NCBI GenBank assembly: GCA_013397115.1
Contig: VWZW01000878.1
Span: 252,621 to 316,620, forward strand
Reading direction: 5' to 3'
DNA from: Edolisoma coerulescens
Taxonomy: Eukaryota; Chordata; Aves; Passeriformes; Campephagidae
Length of the DNA: 64,000 bases
Positions within the stretch are counted from its first letter, which is position 1, and every line of letters begins with the position of its first letter. Positions 50,714 to 62,008 of the stretch are shown piece by piece. Under the pieces are notes generated by a model, which saw nothing but the letters and a program-made list of their open reading frames with translations, made no database searches and was not told the DNA's origin. A program made the translations under genes and the position numbers.

Positions 50714-53700
50714 GTGAGGATTCGCATGGGTTTGAACCATCAGGGAACATCACAATCTCTAACATATTTATTCTCCTGGAAAAAAAGGGAGGTTTAGGAA
50801 AGGATAAGGCAAGGACCAAGAAGGTAATTTTAGAGTGATGAATTAACAGCAATCAACGGCAAATGAATAAAAATCTGCTGGTAGACATGACAAGATTTAA
50901 CTACTAGTGATGGTCAAGCCATAAGCAGAACAACAATATATTGGAAAATTATGACAAGCAATTATACATTTATCCCAATTAGTACAGACATTACACATCT
51001 ATCCACTCAAGGTATTTTATAATGGCCTTTCAATTGATGCTCCTGAAAGAAATATTTTACTTCCTCTGACACACTGCATAGGGATATTTGTGCTCAGTTG
51101 AGTAACTATAAAACCATTCACATATTGTAACCAGCTGTCATTCTCAACTATGCAGTATCAAGGACAACTAAATTCTAACAGCAATGCTCAAATTTACCAA
51201 GTTCTGCCCTCAGATTCTGAGTGCTCTTTTAGCTTGGAATGATACCTGCCACTTCCACATTTTAATTTATCTTCTTATTCAGTTACCTTTTTTCAAACAA
51301 AAGTGGTTGAAAATACACAGCCTCTTTTCTGAGATAGCTTCTCTCAGTGCCATAATTCAAGAAGATGCTCCAAAGAAGTTGACTTTTTCAGCATTCATTT
51401 CCCTGCATATATAACCAAATGTCTGTCTTCTGCTCTCCAGAGGAATCTCTTAACCTTGGAGAAAACAAATTGCTTTTGGTCAATGTGACTCTCAAGCTTC
51501 TGGATACAGCTGAGGTGAGAAAAATAACTAGTGGTTTTATACACCAACAAGCACAGACTGCTCAAATACAGAGGGCATTACCAGTTCTCATTAAATATAT
51601 TAAGGAGATAAAAATTAAATTTCTGTCACAGTTTGTCTGCAACACAAAGGCAGACGGTGAGCACACCATATAGTCTTTCACAAGCATGGAGTATGACTGA
51701 CTTCCCCTGCCTCGCTCCCTGTAAATAACAAGAAAAAAAGGGGAAAGACAGCACTAAAGACCTGAACTGGTGGCCTTTGCCAGTCATTTTCAGAAGAGAT
51801 CTTGAGTGGAGAAACAGAAGCTGGAAAAGGCTAGATCCTACCTGGAGCACTCGGCTAGGAGGATAATGTTCATCACTTGCACTATGTTGCTATTCGTATG
51901 AACTCACACATTGCATGTCACAGCCCTCAACAGCCTGTGACAATACAGCTTTTATAACTCAGCAAGGAAAACAGGCTTTATGCTGGTACACCTATGGCTG
52001 CACCAGCTACATAAGCACAGCATGGGCCAACAGATGAGTGGACTTGGCATTTGATGCTTTGAAAATCCCACTGTCAGTCTCTCGGGAAGCTGGAGCTGTT
52101 GACGAAAGGCAGTGTAATTATTGGCACTGGGTTGTACAAAGGTAACAGCATAAAAACTTAACATTCCCCAGAAGAAATGAAGGTGTTAAAATAGCAGCTG
52201 GGTAAATACCAGATAATGAAAGAAAGCAGAATGAGTTCCCCAGGTTCAAATAAAGCAGACAAGTATTTTGCAGAACTGACCTTATTAGACATTATCACTT
52301 TAAAAATTAATCTAAACCCAAAACAGTTACAGCAATCAGTGAAGATAAAAGTTATCTATTAAACATAACAATTATTTCCACAAAAGTGTCAACCCTTTTA
52401 CTTCCATTTTTACATTTTTGTGTAGTGAAGTGCCAGGTCCATATAGCTATTCTCACTTTTGTTTATAATAGATTGAATTTCACACAGATAGTCTCTCCCA
52501 GAGCATCCAGTTATTCACTCCTGGTATGAATTATTCTTCATTAGGCTTAGCATGTGTATTCTACTTCATAATAAATTAATACATAATATCAAGGTTAAAG
52601 AAATTAAATATAAATTTATGATACGAAATCTCAACCCACTTGTTTCCCAGAAGTATTTTCACCTCAATCACTGCAGGACATTTTTTGTACATCTTCCCTA
52701 AAATGTTTTTCACCACCTGGGATCCTTTCTATTAAAAAAACACCAACCTTTAAAATGTAATCTTTTAAATAAAGCTTGACAGAGTGAGGAATATGTATTG
52801 CATGCTAATCCAGAATCCAGGTATCCCAAGCCAGAAACACAGCAAGGTTAGCAGAAAGGTGGGTTGTTGATAGTGCTGGGGACCCTGTGCATAACTAAGC
52901 CTCCTGAAAATCCTGAACCTTGGGCATAAGGGCTGTTAGCTGCAAGCTCACATTACTGAAGTGCATGCTGAAAAAAATCATAACAAAGCTACAGTTAATT
53001 AGTCTAGCACGGAGAATAATTTCTTCAATAAAATTTACCATTGCTAGTAAGCTGTTTTTTACTGTGTGGATTAAAACATTGGTGTCCAAGGACAGTTACT
53101 TCTGCTTCTTCTTTGTATGCTTTGGCTCCTTGTCCAATGGCTTTGCGTTGAGGGAAGACAACTGTGCAGTGGAGATGGGAGTACACAGGGAAGTGTCAAG
53201 GGCAACAGGAAAAGCAATGAAATTCCAGGGGAACACAACTGATTTGGAAATGTTTCAAATACTGAAGAATTTGGCCTTATATTACTTCTTTTATTGATGA
53301 CTGAGAAGCCAAATGGGATGAATTTGAATGGCTTGTCCAGCACACACATTCTTTAGGAGACTTCAGCTGTGAAACAAGGATGGTAATACCTATGCTACAG
53401 ACACAAAACTGCACAATCAACAGCTGACCCTCCTCTGTCCTCTGAATGACTCAAAGTTGAACATAAGTCAACTCTTTACTGAAATGGGCTATTTCCTAGT
53501 TAATACTTCTTTCATAAGGCACAAGAGATGCTAAGATCTGGACGTTTCTTTGAATATGTGTTGCATGATATGAGAGTGACTCATAGCAGGGAATGACTTT
53601 CCCTGCTAGAATAGTTACAATCATTGAACCACTTCAAATTTGTGATGAGGTGTGAGAGAGTTACTTATCAGCTTTCTATTGCTAGACATAGAGATTATCT

Positions 53701-54314
53701 ATTAAGGACAATAAATTGATATTGTAATCAATATCCTGATGCTGCATTTTATTATTGTAACCTATTAGAGCTATTGGCCTCCATGTCATATCTGTGATGA
53801 GTTACTGTCATTTCCCTCTTACACCGTAACAGTGAAGAGTCTGGGCTTGCAAAGAAATCTTGGAAGAGACTGACATTCAAGAAGGTACTTCAGCTTTCAA
53901 GTGCTCCTTGCAGCCATGAACACAATCCAGGTTTCCCAGTTGCTTTCCTGCCTAGGGCCAAACCTCTTTCTGAAACACCTGAGGCTCCTCCTATACAGCT
54001 CTGACCCACCCCAAGGCAGGACAGATCCTACTCTTTACCCACCCCGCCTTGGGGATGAAACACCAGACAAGTTAAAACATCAACTCTGAATTCCCACAAC
54101 CCTGACAGACTCCTCTTTCTGTGACAGCAAATACTTCCATGAAAAGACTGAAGAATGCAATCAAATAATAATTAGGATTGTCAGTCTAATTACTTCATAC
54201 ATTTTCTAATGCTAATAGTGATAGGAAAGACTAATTGTTGTTTACTGTGGGATGAATATTTAAACTTGTCAGAGAAGTGGGGGAAAAAACCACCAACTGC
54301 AGACACATGTACAT

Positions 54315-54328
54315 TTTAATATTTTAAT
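54315..54328 (-). terminator. EVC2: Candidate distal poly(A) signals of EVC2
   Basis: Two ATTAAA hexamers stand 8 bases apart on the minus strand. They are followed by a GTTGGTGGTTTTTT element about 25 bases beyond, a good GU/U-rich downstream element. Confidence 0.4.
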
Positions 54329-54424
54329 TTTTAAAATAATATGCCACCCTGTTAATAAAAAGACACAGAAAATCTGTACATGAAAAAATACAAAATATAC
54401 GACCATAGTAGCCTCAGAGCATAG

Positions 54425-54466
54425 CATTCCAATACAGTAAAAACCCATTCCAATACAGTAAAAACC
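54425..54466. repeat. Perfect 21-bp tandem duplication
   Basis: Two identical copies of a 21-base unit starting CATTCCAATACAG stand head to tail. They lie within or just past the EVC2 3'UTR, depending on which poly(A) signal is used. Confidence 0.95.
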
Positions 54467-54494
54467 CCCTCAAAACACGCTTGAATAATATAAA

Positions 54495-55487
54495 ATATTA
54501 ACAAATACACGTGTTTATTTGAATTAGCTTTTTCCTGTCCCTCTTTTTAGGGTTCATATTTATAGGATTCTTCGAGTCAACTAGAAAGTTTAAAAATTAA
54601 CTCTTTTTGAAATGTGAAATGATATTCTCATCTATTTAGAGAAATTCAGGAATAAGAACTTCGAAAATACTTAAAACTGTGAAAATTGGCAGCACTGCAA
54701 TCAAAAAAGCTTCTGAAGGCATTACATGCCCATTTACATTTTTCGCTTTTCTACTGAGCAAATGTGGTGCCACTGCTTCACCAAGAAAAAGACTGCAACA
54801 GGTTGTAAATATTTAACAGTTTCAAACTGTAGCCAAACTCACAGTTCAACTGAAGTAAGTTTAGAAACAACAGTGAAAAGCTGAAGTTACTCCAGGATGT
54901 AAGGCTAAGTACACAAATATATGCTGAAGATCTGGACTACCAGCTGTCACTGTAAGAACACAGACTGCAGAAGGAACATGCAAAGCCTATTAGGAACACA
55001 ATGTTAAACAGTGAATTAACTAGAATAACACAAAATCAGGGAACAGAGGACAAGTGGTTCATCCACTTCATCTCTTCATGTCATCTGCTATACTACAGCT
55101 TACCACAAAAATATAAATACAAGAATAGTAAATCAGTACCTACTATATATAATAAATAACCTTTCTATATAAATTATGAAAATACAGCTACAGTAAAATC
55201 AGTGCAAAAATGACCAAAATTTACTGAAGGAACACAGAGTCCTGCCTGCCAGAATGTGCATCATAGAACACCCATATTTCACCCAGTGCAACAAAACTCT
55301 GACAAGAATTTAAAAATGTAAGATGCACATCACTGTGCCATTCTAAAATTACATCTATTTCCAATATCAGACAAATCAGATTAAAACAACACACATGTTA
55401 CTTGAACCATACACTTCATTCTTATCATTTTACTGAATTTCAAATAACTTCCTCTTCCCTAATTGATACTTTACATGGAAGTTGCTC
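54495..55487 (-). other. EVC2: EVC2 3' untranslated region (inferred)
   Basis: This is AT-rich sequence with no repeat that I recognise, running from the stop codon to a canonical AATAAA (minus strand) at 54514-54519. Two overlapping-range ATTAAA hexamers at 54315-54320 and 54323-54328, followed on the minus strand by GT-rich then T-rich sequence, could give a longer form ending near 54295. Boundaries are inferred without transcript data. Confidence 0.5.
54514..54519 (-). terminator. EVC2: Candidate proximal poly(A) signal of EVC2
   Basis: A canonical AATAAA on the minus strand lies about 970 bases after the EVC2 stop. It is followed by T/G-rich sequence (GTGTATTTGTTAATATTTTA). Confidence 0.4.
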
Positions 55488-55761
55488 TTATGAGTCCATG
55501 CTTGCACGAGCAGCCTTTTTAGAATTAAGAAAGTTCTTTTTCTTTTTCCTTGGAAAATTATGCAAAGCAAGTAATGGATCACTTGGCTCACGGAACAAAA
55601 ATATCTTCTCCCCTGTGTCTAACAGCTCTATGGCTTCAGCAGTTGCAGAGTTCAGAGAAACAGGTGGATCAGGCTGCTCCACAGGAGGATGTGCAGGTGA
55701 ACATCCAAGATGAATAAATGCTGCTTTTTCCAAGAGAGCAAGTTGCTTCTTCTTTATCAAG
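55488..55761 (-). CDS. EVC2: EVC2 terminal coding exon with W peptide and stop
   Basis: The exon has 274 nt including the TAA stop at 55488-55490. The acceptor is TTTCATTAATGTAG. It encodes 90 residues after the junction Ser. Residues 1-40 are divergent (Pro-rich, PAHPPVEQPDPP). The last 50 are strongly conserved: AEAIELLDTGEKIFLF, then FPRKKKKNFLNSKKA. In mammals the last 43 or so residues are the W peptide, removed in Weyers acrofacial dysostosis and needed to anchor EVC-EVC2 through EFCAB7/IQCE at the EvC zone (established knowledge). The protein ends SMDS rather than the human GMD. A full antisense ORF here is absent. Confidence 0.96.
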
Positions 55762-56237
55762 CTACATTAATGAAAAAAATGGAGTTGAAAAATGACAACT
55801 GGGGCAAAACACGCATAACTTCCTATATCATATCTTGACATAGAAGTGGTGACTTTGGAAGCTAAAGAAAATAGTATTTCAACAGAGAGAATTGTAATTT
55901 TCATTCTAATCCCCAATAACTCACAAATCATTTTATGAGATACAAAATTGCAAAAGGAAAGGTAAACTTATAATAAATAAACATAGGGAAGATGAGCAAC
56001 GTATATGAAAAACGTGAGAATTTTGTGGATATGTACAGAAAATCTTTTTAGGTATTTACTATACTGCTTATTATGTGTAAATATGTTATAGGAAATGCAC
56101 CAAATAGAACAGTGTTAGAAAATGCATACTTATTAACTACTTTTCTGATTTTAAACAGTTGTAAGAAGAATTTTTGGACATTAAATAAACTATAAACAAG
56201 CAAACTCCAGATACGTTTGTTCTGGTTTTCTCCTTAC
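55762..56237 (-). other. EVC2: EVC2 last intron (476 bp)
   Basis: AT-rich sequence bounded on the minus strand by GTAAGG and TTAATGTAG. Nothing else was recognised. Confidence 0.9.
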
Positions 56238-56339
56238 CTGTCTTTTCTCTTGTTCAGAGAAGGGATCTTTTCTAAACTTCTGTTTATCAGATCTTGCCTT
56301 ACTTTGTTCTCCAGTGTTTGCCACAACTCTTGGTTCTTC
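56238..56339 (-). CDS. EVC2: EVC2 penultimate coding exon
   Basis: The exon has 102 nt: one base, 33 codons, then two bases. The acceptor has a strong pyrimidine tract (TTTCTTTCCTACCCCTTCAG) and the donor is GTAAGG. The protein is KNQELWQTLENKV, then RQDLINRSLEK, ending NKRKD. It matches the human WWQALDGKLRGDLISRGLEK region in the Trp, Leu, Arg-Asp-Leu-Ile and Leu-Glu-Lys positions. The junction with the last exon gives Ser (AG plus C), as in human. Confidence 0.95.
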
Positions 56340-57224
56340 CTGAAGGGGTAGGAAAGAAAAAAAATTCCCAGCAGCAAATCCCCAAATATACACATTTTTC
56401 TCCCCTCTCTGACTTTAGCTACCAAACCCATGACAGCAATACCACAAATACACTCAATAAGAGTGTTCAAGTAGTTTTGCTGCCCTGCCACAAATCATTT
56501 AAATCAGCTAAGATCACAGCTCAGGGCATGGTCCCAAGGACCCTTATCTGTTCCTTGTCAACCCACATCTGCCAACTAGAGGGCTCAGTGCCACAACATC
56601 TGCTCTTGTCTCCTTCCCAAGTCATGGCAGGGAGCTGGGAGAGCAGGTCCAGGAGCATCCCTTGGTGTTACTGCACATATTTCAGCTCATGTTAATGGGG
56701 CTAAAGTGGAGTGATAAAGGCCCTGAGAGTCTACCAGTCTCTGAGAGAAAAGGGAAACACAGTAGCCAGCTAACTACAAAGGGACAGACATCTGCAAGGT
56801 TGCAACTTCCATTACTAGGAAGGAGGATCTCCTTTACATCTTTAAGAGCTACAGACACATAAAACAGAGTGTGTTATGAACATTATAAATAAAAAAAGTG
56901 GAAGGGAAATATTTTAACAAACTCCAATTCAGGCAACAGAAAGAAGATGATTAGAACAAGATTTATAAATCTATGAAATAACTGTTTAATTAATGAATTT
57001 AAAATTTTTTAAACTTTTTATCAATCAATTTATTATAGTTAAAACATTTCACAAAAAAAGGTAGCATTTTCAAAGTATTTTTACCCCAGAATAATATTTC
57101 AAAAGGAAACTTATGCACATGTGATTTTTTTCTATAGCTGTCAATCTCACTGTCCAGCAAATACATATACATGTAAAGCAACAATCTTGTCTTGCAGTGA
57201 CCTACCAGAAAACATCACACCTAC
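56340..57224 (-). other. EVC2: EVC2 intron (885 bp)
   Basis: Bounded by GTAGGT and CCCCTTCAG on the minus strand. The ORFs that run into it from the neighbouring exons are read-through, and no repeat was recognised. Confidence 0.9.
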
Positions 57225-57418
57225 CTTTTCTTACAGCCACCAGACTCATCTGCATTACTGTCACTTTCAACAACACCATCTGAATATTTACTGATGGAAT
57301 CGAGGACAGAAAGAACCTCACTTTGTGAGCTGGAGGGCAGCAACAAGTTCAGGACCCTGTGCAACATCCCCATTGGCACCCTTGTCAGTTTAGCTAAATA
57401 ACCTGCCAGACGGAGCTC
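57225..57418 (-). CDS. EVC2: EVC2 coding exon (third from the end)
   Basis: The exon has 194 nt: 64 codons plus two bases. The acceptor is TTAATTCTCTAG and the donor GTAGGT. It begins ELRLAGYLAKLTRVPMG and ends with an acidic/Ser-rich stretch (ESDSNADESGG) and CKK. Human EVC2 has ELRLASYLAR and an equivalent acidic stretch. The first half is predicted helical, with Leu repeats (VLNLLLP), and the second half is likely a flexible linker. The split codon reads AG plus G, giving Arg. Confidence 0.94.
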
Positions 57419-60400
57419 CTAGAGAATTAAATGAGTAGAAGACAGATAAATTTAACATTGAAAATAAATTTTAGCTGATTTTAATTATTGTTATTAAATA
57501 AATACTCATTATGGAAACAAAAAATATTACTGAAGGTCATTTTAGTAGTGACAATTTTGGCATCAAGTGGCCACACTTCCATGTTTACTGTTTCTACCTA
57601 CACTGGCCCATGTATATAATGGTTGTCCATTTCATCTGGGATTTAGGCAATGTAAATGCTAAATAACCAGTTGATCTTGGCATATTTGCTTAGGGCATGT
57701 ACTTGATGCCCTTTGGTCTGAAAAGTCACAAGGCAACTATATTCTAACCTGTAAGGCTTAGCTAATTTATGTATTCTACTACTAAAAGGAAATCCTTTCA
57801 TGATAGTAAGGAAGCAATATGGCATTTCTTGGTCTGTAAAATTACAGAGGGAAAAACAGCCTCGAAAAACTTTACATGTTGTCATGGTTGACCACTTCAT
57901 TGTTCAGCTTCTCAACACCAGATTCTGTGATAAGCTCAGAGAACAGCTTGTAACATTTGTTAAGAGGTGAATGAAAACACCTACTTTTGTTTTGGTGGTA
58001 TTTTTTTATTTCCAAATGTCCTATCCATTTTGACCCAAAGGTCAGCAGTAAAGCATATTCATATAATGTTCAAATAGACTGAGTTCAAATTTAGATGTTC
58101 CACAGACACTCAGCCAGCCCCATTTCCTGCCCCACTCCAAACACCAAAATTCCATTGCTGTTTTCTGCTCTGTTGTCATAAATACTGTGTCCCCAGGGCT
58201 GTTTCTGCAGATCTCTCATGCGTATCAAATATGAAAATTCTACAAAATATTGAGAACTACATGGAAAGAAAAGAGTAAGGCAAATGAAAGCAAGGTAAAT
58301 GTTTCAAAGAATGCCAGAAAAAAAGCTGTTGTTGTCTATTCAAACCATACATGTAACTCAGGTAGCTGAAGGTAGGCAAGACGTGCCAAACACTCAAGAT
58401 GACTCACAACAGCTGAGTTATCAGCACTCTGCAGCCCCTCCTGTAAGTGTTGATGGAGGAGATGACTACAAGGCCCATGTCACATAAAACCCCACAAGGT
58501 CCCACCATCTAGGAAGACAGCCAGGTTCTTTGTCCACAGTGTTTTCAAAAAGTAACAGCAAATGTTTGAGCCCTGCCTCTTTTTCTACATGACAACTTTT
58601 CAGAAGAGTGAATGCAACTAGGAGATCCCTGGATTAACTGAATCTTCTTTGAAAGAAACAAAGCATCACCAGCAAGGTAGTATTAAACGAAATTTAGACA
58701 GCTGCAGACAAAGGATGAAAGAAACCAATCAACCTGCTTTTCCCATAACTGTTCATCAAGCAGAGAACTCCTCTCCAAAATGTGGGAAAACGAGCCACTT
58801 TGCGAAGTTTCCCGGCCTCTTCAGTGTTGTTACAGATTCTCCATGGAAACCATTGAGATCATACAGAATTAACAAGACAAAATCCCAAGAGTGATGAGAG
58901 ATTGGTAAGTTGATGCAGCTCTTAAAATATTTTCAGTTTGAAGAGGCACCAGAGTTGAACACCAAAGAGATGTTTGCTCAGGCTACTTAGTGGAAGAAAT
59001 TATTTGATTCTTCTCTGGAGAGGAATGCAAATAAGAGCTTAAATCTTAACAGAGACCCTTAAGTCTAACATATATAGTACTGTGTTGCACTTCTGGTCTT
59101 TAAAAACTGTTCTCCTAGAAACTTACAAAATGCAACATTAAGTGAGAATAAACATGACAGCTCTCTGAGACCTATTCTACTCTTTTTGGCTAACGTTCTC
59201 AGGACCTTTAAACCAGTTATTTATATATGGATATACATCATGACTTTAGTACTGCTTTCTTCTGTAGCAGTTTCCTCTTTACAATGTTTTTTCTCTGACC
59301 CTTACCTTTCTGCACCAAGTATGACTTGGACTGAGAGGCAACCCTTAATACTTTTCTAGCACAGCAGAACTGACAAGTAAGCAATTCTGTAGGATGCCAC
59401 AAAGCTGTCAACAATCCTAGAGGTGGCACAGGTGCCCATCAGCCAGCTGCACCTGGCAGACGGACAGCCAAGGGAGTGCTGGTGCATGAACCATTTTCAG
59501 GTGCTCACAGCTACCCAGAGCAGCTTGCAGAAGTGGAAAGAAATGAATGTGTGTGCAAACACAGGAATGGTCAGATCAAAAGCCCTCCAGCATGGAATGA
59601 GTTTGATTCTTCAGGTGTATTATTGGTAAAATACCACAAAGGTCAGGAATTCATTTTTCTATAATAACAAATGGATACAAGCGCTACTTGTGCCACCAAC
59701 AGTCTCATCTGTATTCCCAGAATCTTGACAAAATAAAACCAGGAATGAATCGTAGATTATAAACAGCAGAACTGTTTTTAAGTATTTGGACTGAGCAATG
59801 TGTATTTAACCAACTGATGCAAGAATCAATGAACTCAAGCCATGCTGTGTTTCAAGCTTCCTATGCTGTTTCCACATGTCAGGCTGCCTGCATCATCTGT
59901 TGTATCTAAAATGCAATTAGAGTACCTGGGGCTACAGCCATGAGTTTATTCAAAAGTAACAACTCAGCCAGAGGCTTATGATCCTGAACTCACTATCACT
60001 CAAGCAAAGCTCTTATTGACCTAGATCTGCCTTGATAAGGATGTAAGGATGTAAGCTGAAACATGAAATACAGGAAAGTAAAACTCAGCTGGTTTTTTTT
60101 TCAGAGAAGATGCCATCTACATCTCTGAAAACTAGTCTAAAGGGGAAAATCCTCTTTAAAGAAAAGAATGAGTGTAAGATAGTGATGGTTTCCTAACATT
60201 TCTCAATGTAATGTGTTCTAAGTACATACAAAAGTAGGACTGTGTAACATCGTGAGCCTTAATAAATAAGTAAGTTAATATTCTACTGAAGATATACTTC
60301 CTAACAGTTGAATTAAGAGTAGTCAGGTTTGGAATTATAGTTGGGAGTTATTATACTATTATACTTCCTGAAAATAGAAATTTTGTTTTATATATCTGCA

Positions 60401-61920
60401 GGGTAAATAGATACAGGCTTTATGGCATTTCAATAAAGTATTTTGCAGGGTACCTCTGGGCTACACTTTTTATGAAATAATACAAACAGAAAAACCCCAA
60501 TGGTATATTTGATGCATATTTACACAAATAAATTATTTCTTCAGGGAATCTTACCATCGAAACAAGTACCCCAAGTATATGGTGAACAGTGTACCCAGTT
60601 TTTCAAGTGCAGTGAGGTGACAGTGATGCTTTTAAATCCCTGTCTTCAACATGTCAAGATTTACAATTACTAAAGGTCATTGTTCACCTACTATGGTGCA
60701 AAGAAGACAGGGTACTGTGAAATTGAAGACATACTCTGTTTGCATGCATACATAATCTCAAAAACAATGATTTTAACCTCTCAACTTGCAAAATACATGC
60801 CATGCTGTTGAGAAGCCCTTTCACAATGTATCTGCATCAGAGAAACTTAACAAGCATCATGGGAAGACAAATTGCCATAATCCAAGGGAAAATGGTCAGT
60901 GACCTGCTACACCACTTGGACACACAAAACTCTATGGGGCTGGATGAGATCCACCCACAGGGACCGAGCAAACAGACCAAGTGTTCACTGGGGCACTTTC
61001 TACCATTTACCAGCAGTCCTGGCTACCTGGAGGGGTGCCAGTTGACTAGAGATTATCAAGTGAGACCCCCATCAGCCCAGAAGGGCTGGAAGGAGGATCT
61101 GGGGAGCTAGGTGCCTGTCAGCCTGACCTCAGTGCTTGGTAAGATTATGGAATAGGTCCTCTGGAGTGACTCAGCAGAAACAAACTAAGACACAGGAAAA
61201 GCTGAGAGACCCTTAGACTAAAGTGGTCTGTCCTTGACATGGGGGTCTCCAAAGCTCCCAATTCATAATACAGGGAACTGTAACCACACTTCTCCCTGGG
61301 TGTCGAGATACTTGTACGCAGAAAGCTGCCCCACCAGATCTTTTTTTGATGCTAGCTAAATACCTCACCCAAGGCCTGCAGACAAAACCTGGGGTCAATC
61401 AAGCAATTCATTGTTAAGGCCTTTGTAGGACTGACAAGCAGCCAGCACACAGAGAGTTACCTGAAGACAAGGCACTCGTTTTGAAAACAAGTATGAGTAG
61501 CGATACTAGAAAATTTAACTAGCAGTCCTGCTATCATTTAATTTTGAAACATAGTCAATGCAAATCATTCTTAACAATCTAAACAAAACAAACCCTTGTT
61601 TCGTTAAATGAAAGTCAAACTGTAAATCTGTCAACCAGAAAATCAGGCACTTCAGCTCTCCACAGAATGAAATGCAACAGGACAAACCCTGAAAGGATTT
61701 GTAAAAGAACAAACAGAAGTACAACTCAGTAAAATTCAAGAGGCTGAAAGTAGGTCAGAATTAACTGAAGTGACTGACAGTATAGGCTGAAAACTGGTAG
61801 CAACTACTAGCAGAGAGTAACTCTGAATACATCTGTAATGGTTCCCAAAAAAGAAGAAAAGCTGGTATCCAGACACACCTGTAATTTAAACTTGGAAGCT
61901 TTGTTCAATTTCATGCTTAC
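57419..61920 (-). other. EVC2: EVC2 intron (4.5 kb)
   Basis: Bounded by GTAAGC and AATTCTCTAG on the minus strand. It contains the CR1 internal fragment at about 60880-61160. A less AT-rich block at about 61205-61470 is unassigned. Otherwise I see nothing in it. Confidence 0.9.
60880..61160 (+). mobile_element. CR1 LINE internal ORF2 fragment
   Basis: The translation shows SDLLHHLDTQNSMGLDEIHP, then a frame shift region with SPGYLEGCQ, then KGWKEDLGS and, in a shifted frame, PVSLTSVLGKIME. These are the successive blocks of the CR1 reverse-transcriptase start (SDLLxxLDxxKSMGPDxIHP, then GEVPxDW, then KEDPGNYRPVSLTSVxGKIME). The 3' end is missing. It lies in the 4.5-kb EVC2 intron, antisense to EVC2. 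Confidence 0.88.
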
Positions 61921-62008
61921 CTGACTATAAATTGCCAAAAATGCATCCATTTCTATATTTTCCAGAAGATCTTCAAGCACCACGCAATTCCATTGCTCAT
62001 CTCTCAAG
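61921..62008 (-). CDS. EVC2: EVC2 coding exon (fourth from the end)
   Basis: The exon has 88 nt: one base finishing the junction codon, then 29 codons, ending in phase 0. The acceptor is CTTTCACTTCAG and the donor GTAAGC. The core VVLEDLLENIEMDAF is almost identical to human EVC2 (VVLEDLLENMEADTF). It continues the C-terminal helical region. The exon carries 13 acidic or amide residues among its 29, typical of the surrounding coil. Confidence 0.95.

Larger units (their letters stand above)
22681..54294. other. Intergenic region between convergent STK32B and EVC2
   Basis: About 31.6 kb without a recognisable protein gene. It contains CR1 3' ends at 24382 and 40533, LTR-like segments at 42574 and 50061, the pyrimidine tract with the gap at 43849, and homopolymer runs. 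The stretches 24549-40532, 40658-42573, 44033-50060 and 50714-54294 contain only AT-rich DNA with short chance ORFs. I see no tRNA or rRNA gene. Confidence 0.7.
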
